Below, in pieces: positions 1-11,681 of a DNA stretch of 64,000 nucleotides. Positions within the stretch are counted from its first letter, which is position 1, and each line of letters opens with the position of its first letter. This DNA comes from Helichrysum umbraculigerum (Eukaryota; Streptophyta; Magnoliopsida; Asterales; Asteraceae): assembly GCA_949592205.1 (NCBI GenBank), contig CATIUR010000004.1, positions 68,111,837-68,175,836 of the forward strand, written 5' to 3'. Below the pieces are notes generated by a model. It was not told where the DNA came from. It did not search any database and saw only the letters and a list, made by a program, of their open reading frames with translations. The translations under genes were made by a program, and so were the position numbers.

Positions 1-279
1 ACATTCCACATTTCTAATCTGAAGAAATGTCTGTCTGACGAGACACTGATTATACCGCTCGACGAAATTCAAATCGATGATAAACTTCATTTTGTCGAGG
101 AACCCATGGAAATAATGGACCGCGAGGTCAAACAACTAAAACAGAGTCGTATTCCCATCGTAAAAGTCAGGTGGAATTCTAGACGTGGTCCAGAATTCAC
201 CTGGGAACGGGAAGACCAAATGCGACAGAAATACCCACATCTCTTCCCAGACAACGCACCGACTATGCAAACGAGCTAA
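1..279 (+). pseudogene. Element A: C-terminal end of Ty3 integrase with chromodomain (partial)
   Basis: This is the last 92 codons of a Ty3/gypsy pol polyprotein, read in frame from base 1 to a TAA at 277-279; the rest lies outside the window. It starts in the conserved TFHISNLKKC stretch that ends the integrase. It then shows the chromodomain-like block (IMDREVKQLKQSRIP, VKVRWNSRRGPEFTWE) typical of Tekay/Del chromoviruses, which in such families targets integration to particular chromatin. It closely resembles the end of element G at 45550-45824. The visible part has no lesion. Because A is cut by the window edge, whether the whole gene is intact cannot be judged. Confidence 0.85.
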
Positions 280-312
280 TTTCGGGACGAAATTCTTTTA
301 ACAAGGGGAGAA
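278..312 (+). promoter_or_regulatory. Element A: hairpin at pol stop plus polypurine tract
   Basis: A perfect hairpin, AATTTCGGGACGAAATT (278-294, 7-bp arms, GGA loop), overlaps the pol stop codon. The purine-rich stretch acaaggggagaa (301-312) follows directly before the LTR TG. The purine tract primes plus-strand DNA synthesis in LTR retroelements. The same hairpin is at 45824-45840 and 23939-23955, and a covarying version is at 58936-58955. Confidence 0.8.
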
Positions 313-2595
313 TGTAACAACCGCCAAATTAGGGCTAGTTTTAGCGCCTAATTCTTTGTTAATACATGTAATTAGTACTGTGTTAGGCTAATTTATGTAT
401 CGGATAATATGTTGGTAAATATATACAACCTTGCGATTTGATTAAATCGTACGCAACTTAAATAGAATGAAATTCTATTCGGTTAATACGGACGTTGGTG
501 AACAAATGTTTATAAACTAAAATAACGCAATTATGACCGAAATACTATTTTATAACAATTAGTAACTGCCTCGTATTACACAATTAAAACTTATACGATT
601 TAATAACAAAAGTAACTAAATATAATTTAAACTATTAAAGATTTAAGGAAATAATTTAAGTAAATTATTTAGCAAAATTTGTGATTTTATAAATGTAATT
701 AAACGCGTAAAATAAATATTTAACGTTTAAACGACGGAACAAACGAACACCGCACGGGGGGCGGAGACTGAAAGTTGGAGGTTAAACCCCCAACTTCCCT
801 TCTTTTCCTTCTCATTTCTCTCCACTCACTCTCTCTCTTACTACTCCCTCCTCTCTTTTTTCTTTCCAAGTTTCATCACCACAAATCCCACAAAACCGCA
901 AAATACTACCATCAAACGACGCCGGATCATACCCCATCTTTGGAAGAAAACGTTCACCATCACACGATCTATCATCCTATCTTTTCGGATTTTCAATCCG
1001 ACACTTTGTAAGTTTCCGACAATTCCCGACATCTCTTGTTTTTGATCATTTTTACTAGTTTGCGGTTTTAATAGGCTTAATATGTTCATATAAGGGTTGG
1101 GTAAAAGATTTGGACCCAACGGAAACCGGAAAACTCGTTTTCGACAAAAAATTCCGGCCATCAGACCGCTACGTCGCATTTGGCCAGGGGCCTCTGCGAC
1201 GTCGCGGCCTACGTCGCATAAAAACCTCAACGTCGCATTAGCGACGCTGCCTCCTACGTCGCATTGATTTGCGAAGGTCGCATCATGCGACGTACATGCC
1301 CACGTCGCACCCGACGTCGCACCCGACGTCGCACCTGACGTCGCACCCGACGTCGCACCTGACGTCGCACCTGACGTCGCACCCGACGTCGCACGCTACG
1401 TCGCACATAACAGAACCTTGAAAAGTCAGATTTTACTAAGTGTCGAACTTACACAACTTCAAATACTTATGTCATACGACTTAACAAACGTCATAGAACA
1501 TACTTTCTATTACAATTACACTAAATTGCGTTATAAATGATAAACTTTAATTATAACAAATCACCAACGGGCCGTATACTTTGATACAAACGAGAACGAA
1601 CCAACATTACACACAACGGGTTGTATGAACAACTAGCCTAGATGGTCTTGCGAGACATCTACTTACTTAACCTTACGTGTTTAGGCACTAGAAGGTTACG
1701 GGTTCGGAGAACCTACTTGCTTTACTACTACTTGCTAATTACTACTGCTCGACTCAGGTGAGTCTTACAGCCCCACTTTTACTGTTTTATACTTTGGGGT
1801 GAGATACTTAGCAACTGTTTTACGCATGAACACAATGTACTGAACTGAAAACATTACTGAAAACATTACTGATTACAAACAAACGCATGAGTTACTTTTA
1901 TCCACTGAAAGCCTCCTTATCGTAAGTTGTTAGTTATGGTCTTAAACGCGAGTACTAGTAAATGGATCCATTTGGGACTGACAATCCCTGTCTGGGGTGG
2001 TAGCGCCACCACGTACTGATTTACACGTAGAAACAGACATATTAGTATTTGTTACATATGAGTGTGCGGATAGCACTCACGGGGGTACGTGATTTATTTC
2101 ACACTACACGGTTAAGCTTCAACTTATGAGCTCATGGCACTGTACTGATATACTGATTAACTTACTTTGCTTGATAGCAATACGGGTACATACTTGTGGT
2201 TCATAACATTTACTTATTACTAAACCTGTGAGATTCACCAACCTTTTTGGTTGACACTTTCTAGCTTTGTATCTCAGGTACACTTACGGAGTAGGTTCAC
2301 TCCGGGATTGCTAGCTAGAGTCGCATGATTTACAAACTGCATTTAACGAAGATTCTTTGGCATTATCTTTTGTAACTATGATTATGTAATAGAATCTTCC
2401 GCTATACGCGCGGACTCTAGGAAACTACATTTTTGTGTACGAAAACCTACGGTTTTCAAACGATTCAAATTATGAAATGTAACTATTTTACAAACGTCTC
2501 ATTTAGAGGTCGTTTGCTATATATCTTGTGCTTTGTATATTGATTAGTAACACCCAAAGTATGCTTCCGCAAACCGTTAAATTGGGGGTGTTACA
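313..2595 (+). mobile_element. Element A: 3' LTR (Tekay/Del-type Ty3 retrotransposon)
   Basis: This LTR of about 2283 bp starts TGTAACAACC straight after the polypurine tract and ends GGGGGTGTTACA. At 2595 the sequence switches abruptly to reverse-transcriptase coding sequence of element B, which breaks off at the FLGLAG motif, so A inserted into B. The matching 5-bp target duplication would be on the left, outside the window. Inside are a GC-rich 12-bp repeat array (1301-1406) and a perfect plant splice donor CAG|GTGAGT (GT at 1758-1759), shared with the LTRs of E and G. Confidence 0.85.
1301..1406 (+). repeat. 12-bp tandem array in LTR A (CGACGTCG palindrome)
   Basis: Nine copies of a unit ending ACGTCGCAC follow one another; after a first 10-bp unit the period is exactly 12 bp. 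Most spacers read CCG or CTG. Each unit has the self-complementary core GACGTC, usually CGACGTCG. More diverged copies (acgtcgcat) extend back to about 1160. The array is rich in CpG in an otherwise AT-rich LTR. Confidence 0.9.
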
Positions 2596-5192
2596 CCAGC
2601 TAAACCCAGAAAACTTCTAACTTCTGTTGCATTGGTTGGAGGTTCCCATTTCATCACCGCCTCAACCTTTGCAGGATCAACCATAATACCTTGGTTATTA
2701 ACAACATGACCCAGAAATTGTACCTCACTAAGCCAAAATTCACACTTGGAGAACTTGGCATAGAGTTTCTCATTTCTCAAAGTTTGTAATACCTGCCTTA
2801 AATGAACATTGTGATCGTTAGCAGATTTGGATTATATGAGAATATCATCTATAAATACAATTACAAACTTATCGAGCATAGGTCGGCACACTCGATTCAT
2901 GAGATCCATAAAAGCGGCAGGAGCATTTGTCAGACCAAAAGGCATAACCACGAATTCATAATGGCCATACCTTGTCCTGAAAGCTGTTTTAGACACATCT
3001 TCTTCTCGAACTTTCAATTGGTGATAACCAGAACGTAAATCAACCTTCGAGAAGAAACTAGCACCTTGGAGTTGGTCAAACAAGTCATCAATCCTAGGCA
3101 AGGGATACCTATTCTTGATGGTAACCTTGTTCAATTCCCTATAATCGATGCACATTCTCATAGTGCCATCTTTCTTTTTAACAAATAGTATTGGTGCACC
3201 CCATGGTGAACTACTCGGACGAATAAAACCTTTATCAAGTAATTCTTGCAATTGTTTCATCAACTCTTGCATTTCAGAGGGGGCGAGTCTATAAGGTGTT
3301 TTAGCAATTGGTGTAGCTCCCGGTACTAATTCAATACGGAATTCGACTTGTCTATCGGGCGGAATGCCCGGTAGCTCGTCGGGAAAAACATCGGGGAACT
3401 CATTAACAATAGGAATTTCAGATAATTTGGGAGTTTGCTTTTGAGTATCAATCACATGTGCCAAAAAGGCCTGGCAACCATGTGATAAATGGCGTTTAGC
3501 ACGAGCAAAGGTACAAATTGGAATTGAAAGTTTTCTCTTTTCGCCATAAATATCTATCACTCCCCCACTTGGTGAAGTAATACGAATAATCTTTTTCTCA
3601 CACTGGATTATAGCATTATGTTTGCCTAACCAATCCATACCCACAACTACATCAAACTCACCCATTTGCATTGGAATTAAATTTATGAGAAATGTTTCAT
3701 TGTTAATCACTAATTGACACCCTCTATACACATTAGTCACAAAGATAATTCTATCATCAGCAACTTCCACATCTAGTGGAGCATCTAACTCAGTAAGAGG
3801 GATTGAGAAATATCGACAGAACTTTTCAGACACAAATGATCGTGAAGCTCCCGAATCAAACAGTATGTATGCAGGTTTAAGATTTACAAAGAAGGTACCT
3901 GTTAACACATCGGGGGCTCTTTGTGCTTCTTCTGCAGTAATTTGAAAGGAACGGTGTCTAGGCTTCGGTGGTTCCACCGTCTTCCTCTCAGTATTCTTGC
4001 GAGGAGCAGAAGAAGTAGGTTGAGATTTCAATTCAGGACAATCAGGTCGAATATGTCCTGGTTTCAGACAATGATGACAAACTTTGATTGGATTGGGACA
4101 ATCTTTGCTAAAATGTCCCGGCCTTCCACAAGAAAAACAATTTAGAGTCCCGGCTTTACACTCCCCACGATGCCTTTTATGGCATATCTTGCATTCTGGG
4201 ATTTCAGTTCGATCATCCTTTCTAAAACTTCCACCAGATCTAAACTTTTTGGATGGAGTAGAAGTGGATTCAGCTTTTCTTTTCGTGGAACTTTTCTCAT
4301 CCTTCTTTAACTCCAGTTCTTGAAATCGAGCCTCGTCTACCATTTCAGAAAAAGTACTACATTTCTTCGGATTGACAAACTGTCGAATTTCTTTCTTCAG
4401 GATTGTATGAAAATGATCCATAAGTAATTTAGGATTTGCCATGTATTCTGGACAAAATTGGGCTCGATCCAGAAAATTTCCTACCAGCTCGTTTATCGAC
4501 TCAGTCGTTTGTTCCATAGAAAGGAACTCACGACGAATTCTATTTAGATCAGCATCCTGCGAATAAGTTTCAACAAACATCTTTTTAAAATCTTCCCATG
4601 TCATCACTGTAATAGCTTCCTCTCCTAAAGTACGACATTGAACTTCCCACCAGAATTTAGCACGGGATTTAAGAAGATTAGAAGCATATCTCACTTTCAA
4701 TCGGTTAGGGACTTCTGCCGTGGCAAATGCCCCTTCAACTTCAGATAACCACCTTTGACATTTAATTGGATCCATCTCACCTTGGAAATCTGGCGGGTTA
4801 CAAACAGAAAAGTCTTTATAACTGAATTTACGATCTTCATCACGATTTTGAATCACCCTGCGAACAACAGGTGTTGGTGGTCTTTCCTCATTTCTTTCAC
4901 CACCAGGAGGTGGTCTTTCAAGATCAATTTCATTTTCATCATCTCGCCTTTGAAATTCATCAGCAACAGTTTCACGTATGGTTTCAGAAATACGGCCCAA
5001 TAAGAGGGGAAGGGACGCCTCTTGAGCCTTTGCCACTTCAGCTGAGATTAAAGTTTTTAAGTCGGTCAAAGATAACCTAGCATCATCTGCTGGAGGTCTT
5101 TGTCTATCATCATCACCTCCAGTTCTTACATTCTGGGCTTGGTCTCGTGGACGAGGCCCAAGTGTCAATTCTATTCCTTCTTGATCATTCAT
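2596..5192 (-). pseudogene. Element B gag-protease-RT polyprotein (one nonsense codon, 3' end cut by A)
   Basis: One frame holds gag, protease and RT. Translation probably begins at ATG 5190-5192 (MNDQEG), because element C has its aligned start there; the ATG at 5213 is 7 codons upstream. Gag has the retrotransposon capsid domain (KFWWEVQCRTLG, NELVGNFLDRAQFCPEYM) and two CCHC zinc knuckles (CFSCGRPGHFSKDC, CHHCLKPGHIRPDC). The protease has LFDSGASRSF. RT has KKKDGTMRMCIDYRELN, MPFGLTNAPAAF and the catalytic VFIDDIL. A TAA at 2832-2834 replaces the tyrosine codon right after FIDDILI; the same frame then runs on (KLYAKFSKCEFW) until element A cuts it at FLGLAG. Confidence 0.9.
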
Positions 5193-5569
5193 CTTATTAC
5201 TGAAAGTAGACACAATATATTTAATACAAACATATTCATCAACAAAATGTCTACTTTGTAATTTAACTGCACCTAGTCACATAGCAGTCAACAATTATTA
5301 CCAAGACTTTATCTTCTTAACACCTTGTGACTTCCTTGGCTCCATACAATTGCCATATGATAATTATTGTGGTGGCCAGTCACACGAATTATCATATCCC
5401 AGTTATATGTTTCCAAAGTTACCACAAGATATTTCGAGTCAAAAGTCTTAGAAATCAAATAACTAGATTAATCAAAACAGATAACAATTCAATATCATGC
5501 TCAACAATAATAATAATGGCTTAAGATCAAGTACCCACTAATGGTGGATACCCGAATCCCTTAAACCAA

Positions 5570-5581
5570 GCTCTGATACCA
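5570..5581 (-). other. Element B primer-binding site (initiator tRNA-Met)
   Basis: The minus strand reads TGGTATCAGAGC, complementary to the 3' end of initiator tRNA-Met, three bases downstream of the LTR end. This primes minus-strand DNA synthesis. The stretch 5214-5569 between it and gag is the untranslated leader, with no other feature seen. Confidence 0.85.
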
Positions 5582-5584
5582 ACT

Positions 5585-7734
5585 TGAAACACCCCGAAAT
5601 TTAGAACATTTTTTTTTTCATTTCGTAAAGTCCTATGTTTTAATATGACATTTTAGACTTGTTGTATCATTCCCTAGATCAAATAAGGATTTAAATAAGA
5701 AAATGTTGAATTTATAAGAGATTCCCCAGGAATGACTCCCATTCCCCAGGAATGAAGCATGCTGTTAGAAATTTGAGTCGAATTCCCCAGGAATGACTCC
5801 CATTCCCCAGGAATGAAGCCTGCTGTCCATTTTACCATCTTCCGAAATTCGATCGTGCATATCTTGAAAATGACAAGTCCAATGACCATGAAAATTTGCA
5901 GGCACGTGTATTATGACTATATGAACATTTCCCAATTAACACTTTTCCAAATTTCATGTTTAACGAGAAAACGGATCGTTGACCACTTTATGGTCATTTT
6001 TGACCACTTCCGTTGACATACCAAATTCCAAACCAACAAACTTCAGACTTTGACACTTCTACTACCTTTTTAATACCACAATTGGGACCTAGTGCAATGT
6101 TTACATTCGTCATATCATATTTACAACTCAACGTAGCCTTTTGACCCGTTAGTGACCCATTTGGGCACTTTGAAGACCCGTTTGGGTCTTTACCCAAATA
6201 ACCACTATTCTAACACCCAAATCACATTTCTTTGACTATTCTAAGTCAACTCATGCCACTTTCACTATCAATACTTCAACTTAACTATTAACATCAAATT
6301 TCCATAAACCATTATATTCACATTATATTCATCTATTATACAATAACATCATCTCCAAAACTATCAATAAGTATACCAACTCATTGACTAATTTGACTTC
6401 CACACTTCAACATGTTTGACTTTCAACATTAGGTGTCAAAACTAAGTTTTCTTAAACAAAAGGGGTGATTACATATCGAGAGCATGATTTAAAAGATTAG
6501 CTTGTTACCGATAACTTAACAAGCTCCACCACTAGCATCATTCGGGCCTTTTACCCGGATCCCTCTGGGTCCCACTTGGCTCACCTAAAACACATAAACA
6601 TAATAGAGTAAGCATAAAGCTTAGTAAGAAATGGGCTATCAATGATAATCAATATCATTTCACAACATACGTATATTAAGGATCCATAATATCATATGCT
6701 AATTCCCGCAAGAATTAACATCTTCGGGCCTACACCCCGGTATATAATCATGACTCATCAAGTAAATGACATATCCATTACCGGTCCTTCCAAGTAAATG
6801 GAATAAGCATTACTTGAAGAAAGATAGCATCATCCATTAACTTACCTCGCGATAGCCCACGTATAAAATTACTTGTATCAACACTTTGATCACGTTTATC
6901 ACCTAATCATGCAATCATGTAGCCAAGTATCAAATACACATTCAACTTTCAACTCATTACTTGTATTAAGCTATACAAGTGTTAAGTTTCACTTACTTTA
7001 TTAGCTAATTACACATAAATGGGTAGTTCATTATCATTCACAAATCAAAACCATCACTTACACTAAGATTACCATTTCTTAGTGTATATTCACATATATC
7101 TATATCATTAACATCATCAACTACCCTTTTATGTATAATTATCATCTCTAATTTCATCAAAACACCAATTAACAATATCACACAAGATTAAAATTATTAG
7201 TTTACTCATAACCCCAAAATTTTGAGTTCTTTTATAAAATTAACAATATTCAAACACCATACATAGTTTCATCATGTGTATGAATCATATATAACTCATT
7301 AAACCACTAATTCATGAATTTCATGAACTTAGGGTTTAACCTAATCACCTCAATTCATCAATTAAACAAGAATGGAGTGTTAATCATACCTCAAGAACAC
7401 TAATTAGTAGCTAGCAACCTTAAGAAATCGAAACCTTAGTTTGAATTGCTTGATTTTCTTCCTTCTTGATTTCACTCAAAAGCTCAGTACGTGATTTAGA
7501 AATATACAGTGTTTGGAATAAGCTGGAATAATACAGAACCTGGGTTTTTATACTGTTAATTTCATCTAAGCCCCTCAACTTATGGCACTTGTCACCTTAT
7601 ACCCCTCTACTAACTAATTCATTAAATGGCAAGTCCTATAAACATAAAATACTTTACACAATTAGTCCTCCTAACTTAAACAGTTTAAATTATATATTTT
7701 AAGATTTAGAACTTACGAAATTTGGGGCGTTACA
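5585..7734 (-). mobile_element. Element B: 5' LTR
   Basis: On the minus strand this LTR of about 2150 bp starts TGTAACGCCCC and ends GGGGTGTTTCA, the same ends as element C's LTR. A cluster of four ATTCCCCAGGAAT hairpins lies at 5721-5814, in two paired modules, near the LTR's 3' end. A TATA-like CTTATAAATTC follows the cluster on the minus strand. The base after the LTR (7735 on) belongs to fragment J, and acgtg (7735-7739) is one copy of the expected target duplication. Confidence 0.82.
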
Positions 7735-9110
7735 ACGTGTTGGGGTTGGGTTTTAGCCGCCGGTTTAGGCCTGAAGCCGCCGGTCTCGGCTTGGGTTTCA
7801 GGTTCTGGTTCGTCTCTGTTATAACAAATACATACGGGTTTTTATATATTACCGATTTTTAACATGATCAAACCCCATAATATGTTATATAAACCTAATA
7901 TAACATGTTTTAACAAGTTTTTAACATCAATCATCAACATACATCATAATTTAAGAAAATTATAAAAATGAAGAAAATGGAGAAATTTTCCTCACAATGA
8001 TTTTAAGAAGAAGATGATGATGATTCTGAGATGTTGATGATGATTACGAACGGAGATAATGATAATGATCAAGAACCCATTTTGTTTGTGTTTGATTTTG
8101 TGAGTTTGAAAGGTTGAAGATGATGAAGATGAAGGTGCTTTTGGTGTTGCTTATGCTGCTGCTGCCTCTTGTTCTGCTTCCAGTACACACCAAAACCAGA
8201 TAGAGCAAGAAAATGAAGTGAAGTGTGTGTGTAAATTATGAAGATCAAAATGTAGGTGAGATGTATTATTGTAGATGGCAAATTTCAAACGGGAGTATGG
8301 AGCGAACAAAAATCTGTCGCCCAGATATTTTAGTTTGTGCAATATTGGTAGTTTTTAGCCCGTTAATTTCGTGTACGGGTATAATTTGTGGTACTTTAGT
8401 TATAATAAAATTTCTCGTTTTGTTTCTCTAAATCTCAGATTTAGAAATTTGAAATCAAAATGTGAAATACTTTGTTACAAGTATAATTAAAATTAATCAC
8501 AGTAAAAGTACTGTATAGTCAAAAATGCATGCCAGATTTCAGTAAAATTTGGAAATCATATTTTGAGGTAATGTTCTATACATTAAAACAGTAACTTACG
8601 AAATAATACTTTTATTATTTTGAACCTCTAAGCGCGTTTTAAAATTGTTTCTGTTCGTTTTACGTGTACCAAAAAGTCGTCGAAATGTTTCCATTTTATT
8701 TTTGTTATAATACTTTTATATAAAAATTTTAAACTAAAAATTACTCAAAAGTATTTTCGAAGTTCATTTTGGAACTTTATTATTCTCGATTAATACGTTT
8801 ATTATAAAACGTATAATTTGTTATATTATATCAATAATATAATTATATAATAGTTGTAATTAATAATTTTCGAATTATTAATTATTTTGTATCACCAATG
8901 TTATTACATTCTATTCGTAGAGTTTGATATATTTATTTCGTACGTAATTATATATATACACATATAACTACTATCAAATATATCACATAACACATAATAA
9001 GTTTATCAAAACTTAACACATAAATTGTTTTGAATTCACTAGTCGGGGAATTACTCTAGGTAATGCATGAAATTAGGTTAAGTAAATACCCTAATTGGAG
9101 GATTGTCACA
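7735..9110 (-). mobile_element. LTR fragment J (Ty3-like), host of element B
   Basis: On the minus strand an LTR-like sequence starts TGTGACAATCC at 9110 and runs leftward until element B's LTR begins. An AT-rich first part is followed by a CAT/CTT-rich leader-like stretch (8040-8230). A GC-rich pair of AGCCGCCGGT repeats lies at 7755-7784. No polypurine tract precedes 9110, so it is a 5' or solo LTR rather than a 3' LTR. The short frames here have no recognisable domain. The boundary with K is placed from the TGTGAC start only. Confidence 0.5.
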
Positions 9111-9763
9111 GTTTAAGAATAACAAAGTAATGATCTGAACATGTTTAGGAGATGGCATTTACATTTAGGTGTTAAGAACGGTCAGAATAACCCAATGGGC
9201 AGTCTGTTACCTTATTCCTGCACCCTTCAAGGGTCACTGGTCCAAAAGACAGTGTGGGGGGTTGAGCAGCCTGTTCTGATCAGAATCACGATAACCTAGG
9301 TGCTCAGTGACATACGGATTCTGGTAATTAACTAGAATAAGTAGGGACCTAGTGTTTACACCCATAATGCATTTGTCTATTAACTGAAAATGTCCCCAAT
9401 TATCTTTATAATAAGCATCATCCCGACAACCGATTATCGAAGTTTCAACTGTCGCAATTCTCTATCTGTCTACCTAGCTACCGATTCTCCTCTATCTTTT
9501 ATTTTATTGCACGTAGTTAATTAGTTAATTAGAAAACCAAAAACTCCAAAAACCTACCTACTTGCACAAACCCTATCCTAAAAGTGAACCCTATCTTTGG
9601 CATCACTTCATTTCAATTCGCTCCGATTTAAGAACGACCTCGAGTTATACTTGCTGCTTACTCACCCTGTGTAGTAGGTAGTATTTATAAGTTGAGCCCC
9701 CGCTCTTTATAAATTTAAAACCCACTGATCCAGCCAAGCGGTGGTTAAGTCCTGCTGACGACA
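9111..9763 (-). mobile_element. LTR fragment K, related to fragment I
   Basis: About 200 bp at 9560-9763 matches, on the minus strand, the plus-strand sequence of fragment I (56567-56796), including a block around CTCGAGGTCGTTCTTAAATC and a TATA-like TTTATAAAGAGC. Both copies start with TGTCGT, so an LTR start is placed at 9763, interrupting LTR E. No coding sequence remains and I cannot assign a superfamily. The end at 9111 is inferred from where J begins. Confidence 0.45.
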
Positions 9764-11658
9764 AGGACGGTTCACTCACAAGGTGAGCTAAAGAGACCCT
9801 ACCGTTGGGTTGGCATCAGTTTGCCCAAGTCGTAGGGACTTTCTGTGTGTGTTTACCCAAGTCGTAGGGACTTTCTGTGTATGTTTATGAAAATGATGTT
9901 TCATAAAAGATAGTAAACGAAAATGTATAGCTGGTCGTTCTCCAGCGAGTTCCAATGTAGTTTTCGTATGAAGTACCATTTCATAAACAAAAGTTGTAAC
10001 AGTTTGACCGCAGTCATAAACAGTTTATATAGTTTACATCAAATCAGTTATATAAAAGTTTGCACCCGTAGCAAAAGAGTTGTCTATGTTTCCACCCCTG
10101 TTCAAAAGTAGTAAAGCAGTAAAAGTAGGGGTTGTGAACTCACCTGTTGAGCTAAGTAAAGTGCGAGTGCTAGCAAAGCCTAAAGCCCGAGGTCTAATCC
10201 GAAATCTCCTAACGCCCTAAACGTATGAGATTTAATAAGTATGTGGATGTCTAAGTTGACCATCCATGCTAGTGTCCATGCAACTAGATATGTCCAAGTA
10301 TTCGTTTATCGTTTAGTTTTGTAGTTTTGAAAACATGTACGACCCGTTAGTGACGGTGTGTAATAATAATTCTCAAAAGCATTATTATTATGTTTCGATT
10401 CATTTGTATACTCATAAAGGTGAGTGTTAACCGTTTTTTCATTGGTTTAATATCGTATTAATCAATTATTATCATTTGGTAACCGTTTTAAGTAAATTTC
10501 AAAGTGTTGAAAATTGTTGACCAAAGTTGACCGCGAGTTGAGATTGCCCTGCGAGTTGAGATTGCCTCGCGAGTTGAGATTGCCTTGCGAGTTGAATTGT
10601 CTCGCGAGTTGAGATTGCCTCGCGAGTTGAGATTGCCTCGCGAGTTGAATTGTCTCGCGAGTTGAATTGTCTCGCGAGTTGAGATTGAATCTCAACTCGC
10701 GAAACTCGATGTTCGCGATTTTTGTTCAGATTTCGATTTTTAAAGCGTTTTTAAGTTGATTTTTGGACATAATAAGTTGATATAACACTAATACATGGTA
10801 TATTAATCATTATAAACATGAAATAACAAAGGAAATACCGAAATCTAAGACTTTTCGAAAAGTGTCAGAAACTTACGCGTGTCGGTTTTGAATTCCTAAA
10901 AGATGGATGTGTAGCTCGTGATCTCGTGAAAGTTTTATTCCAAATGAGTTTAGTAATCGCAAGTGTTTTAGTGGTAGTTTTTGGCGATTTTGTGATGCAT
11001 TTTTAGAGAGAGAAAGAGAGTTAGAGAGAGAGGAGAGAGGAAGTGTGTGTTTTTGGTGAATGGAATTGAAAGAAAGTGAGGTGGGGGTGGGGGTATGGGG
11101 GGGCCGGTTTTGGGATCATCAAAGGGAGGGGAGTTTTGCCCCAAATTTATGGTATTTTACCCATGTTCGTTTACCCGATCGTTAAATGTTAAAATATTTT
11201 AAAACGATAAAGTTTTTAAATGCATTATCGAATATATTTTTAGTTGAAGTATTTTTCCAAAATAATTTCGTTGCGTTATAAAATTATAACTTGTTTTATT
11301 TTGGTTTTACGGTTATGTTTTCGAGTTGTTTCAGTTGTACGAAATAAATGTTATTCGACGCGAAATACTTTGTAAACCTTATCAACATAATATTTTATAA
11401 TTTATAATGTTATTTAATAATCTCATTTCATCAAATAATTTTTGTTCACCAATAGTCGTATATTTTTGGTCGCGTTGTTTCAATCGTTCTGTGCGTAATT
11501 ATAGTAAGTTACGAAATGTAATACTACGCGTAATAACTAGTTGAGCTTTGCTAGACTTACCCTTAAAATGTGTTGTGAATTTACTCAAAGTTAGGGAATT
11601 AGCCTAAAAATGCGTGCAAATAATGTTTATAATTATGTCGATATTGCAGGGTGTCACA
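9764..11658 (-). mobile_element. LTR E (Tekay-type, partial or solo)
   Basis: On the minus strand this begins TGTGACACCC at 11658 and reads like the LTRs of A and G. It shares the block CAGGTGAGT...ACTTTTACTG with them; the splice-donor GT is at plus 10142-10143. It has a GC-rich repeat array (10533-10702) in the same relative place as the array of LTR A. No polypurine tract precedes 11658, so it is a 5' or solo LTR. It is cut at 9764 by fragment K. Confidence 0.6.
10533..10702 (-). repeat. 17-18-bp tandem array in LTR E (CTCGCGAG palindrome)
   Basis: Nine copies of GCGAGTTGAGATTGCCTC or the shorter GCGAGTTGAATTGTCTC follow head to tail on the plus strand. Most junctions create the 8-bp palindrome CTCGCGAG. 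The last copy runs straight into its own inverted complement (about 10675-10701), forming a hairpin with 13-bp arms and a 1-nt spacer. Confidence 0.9.
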
Positions 11659-11681
11659 GAATTTTAATGAGATAGTAATAA

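Larger units (their letters stand above)
2596..7734 (-). mobile_element. Element B: partial Ty3/gypsy retrotransposon (5' LTR, leader, gag, protease, part of RT)
   Basis: On the minus strand the order is 5' LTR (7734-5585), PBS, leader, gag, protease and reverse transcriptase. The element stops at 2596, where element A is inserted. The missing RNase H, integrase and 3' LTR should lie left of A, outside the window. Gag and pol resemble element C (56797-64000) over their whole visible length, so B and C are one family. B itself is inserted in LTR fragment J. Confidence 0.88.

Noticed and set aside
1301..1406. CRISPR-like array
   Set aside because: It is a simple 12-bp tandem repeat with 2-3-bp variation inside a plant LTR, with no unique spacers.
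2802..5080. Plus-strand frames across element B (also opposite-strand frames in G, C and RPI)
   Set aside because: They lie antisense to strong gag-pol or RPI coding sequence and have no domain of their own.
5570..5581. GCTCTGATACCA as the 3' end of a tRNA gene (also near 63864 and 21425)
   Set aside because: No tRNA cloverleaf precedes it. Its place next to LTR ends shows it is the complement of the tRNA, that is a primer-binding site.
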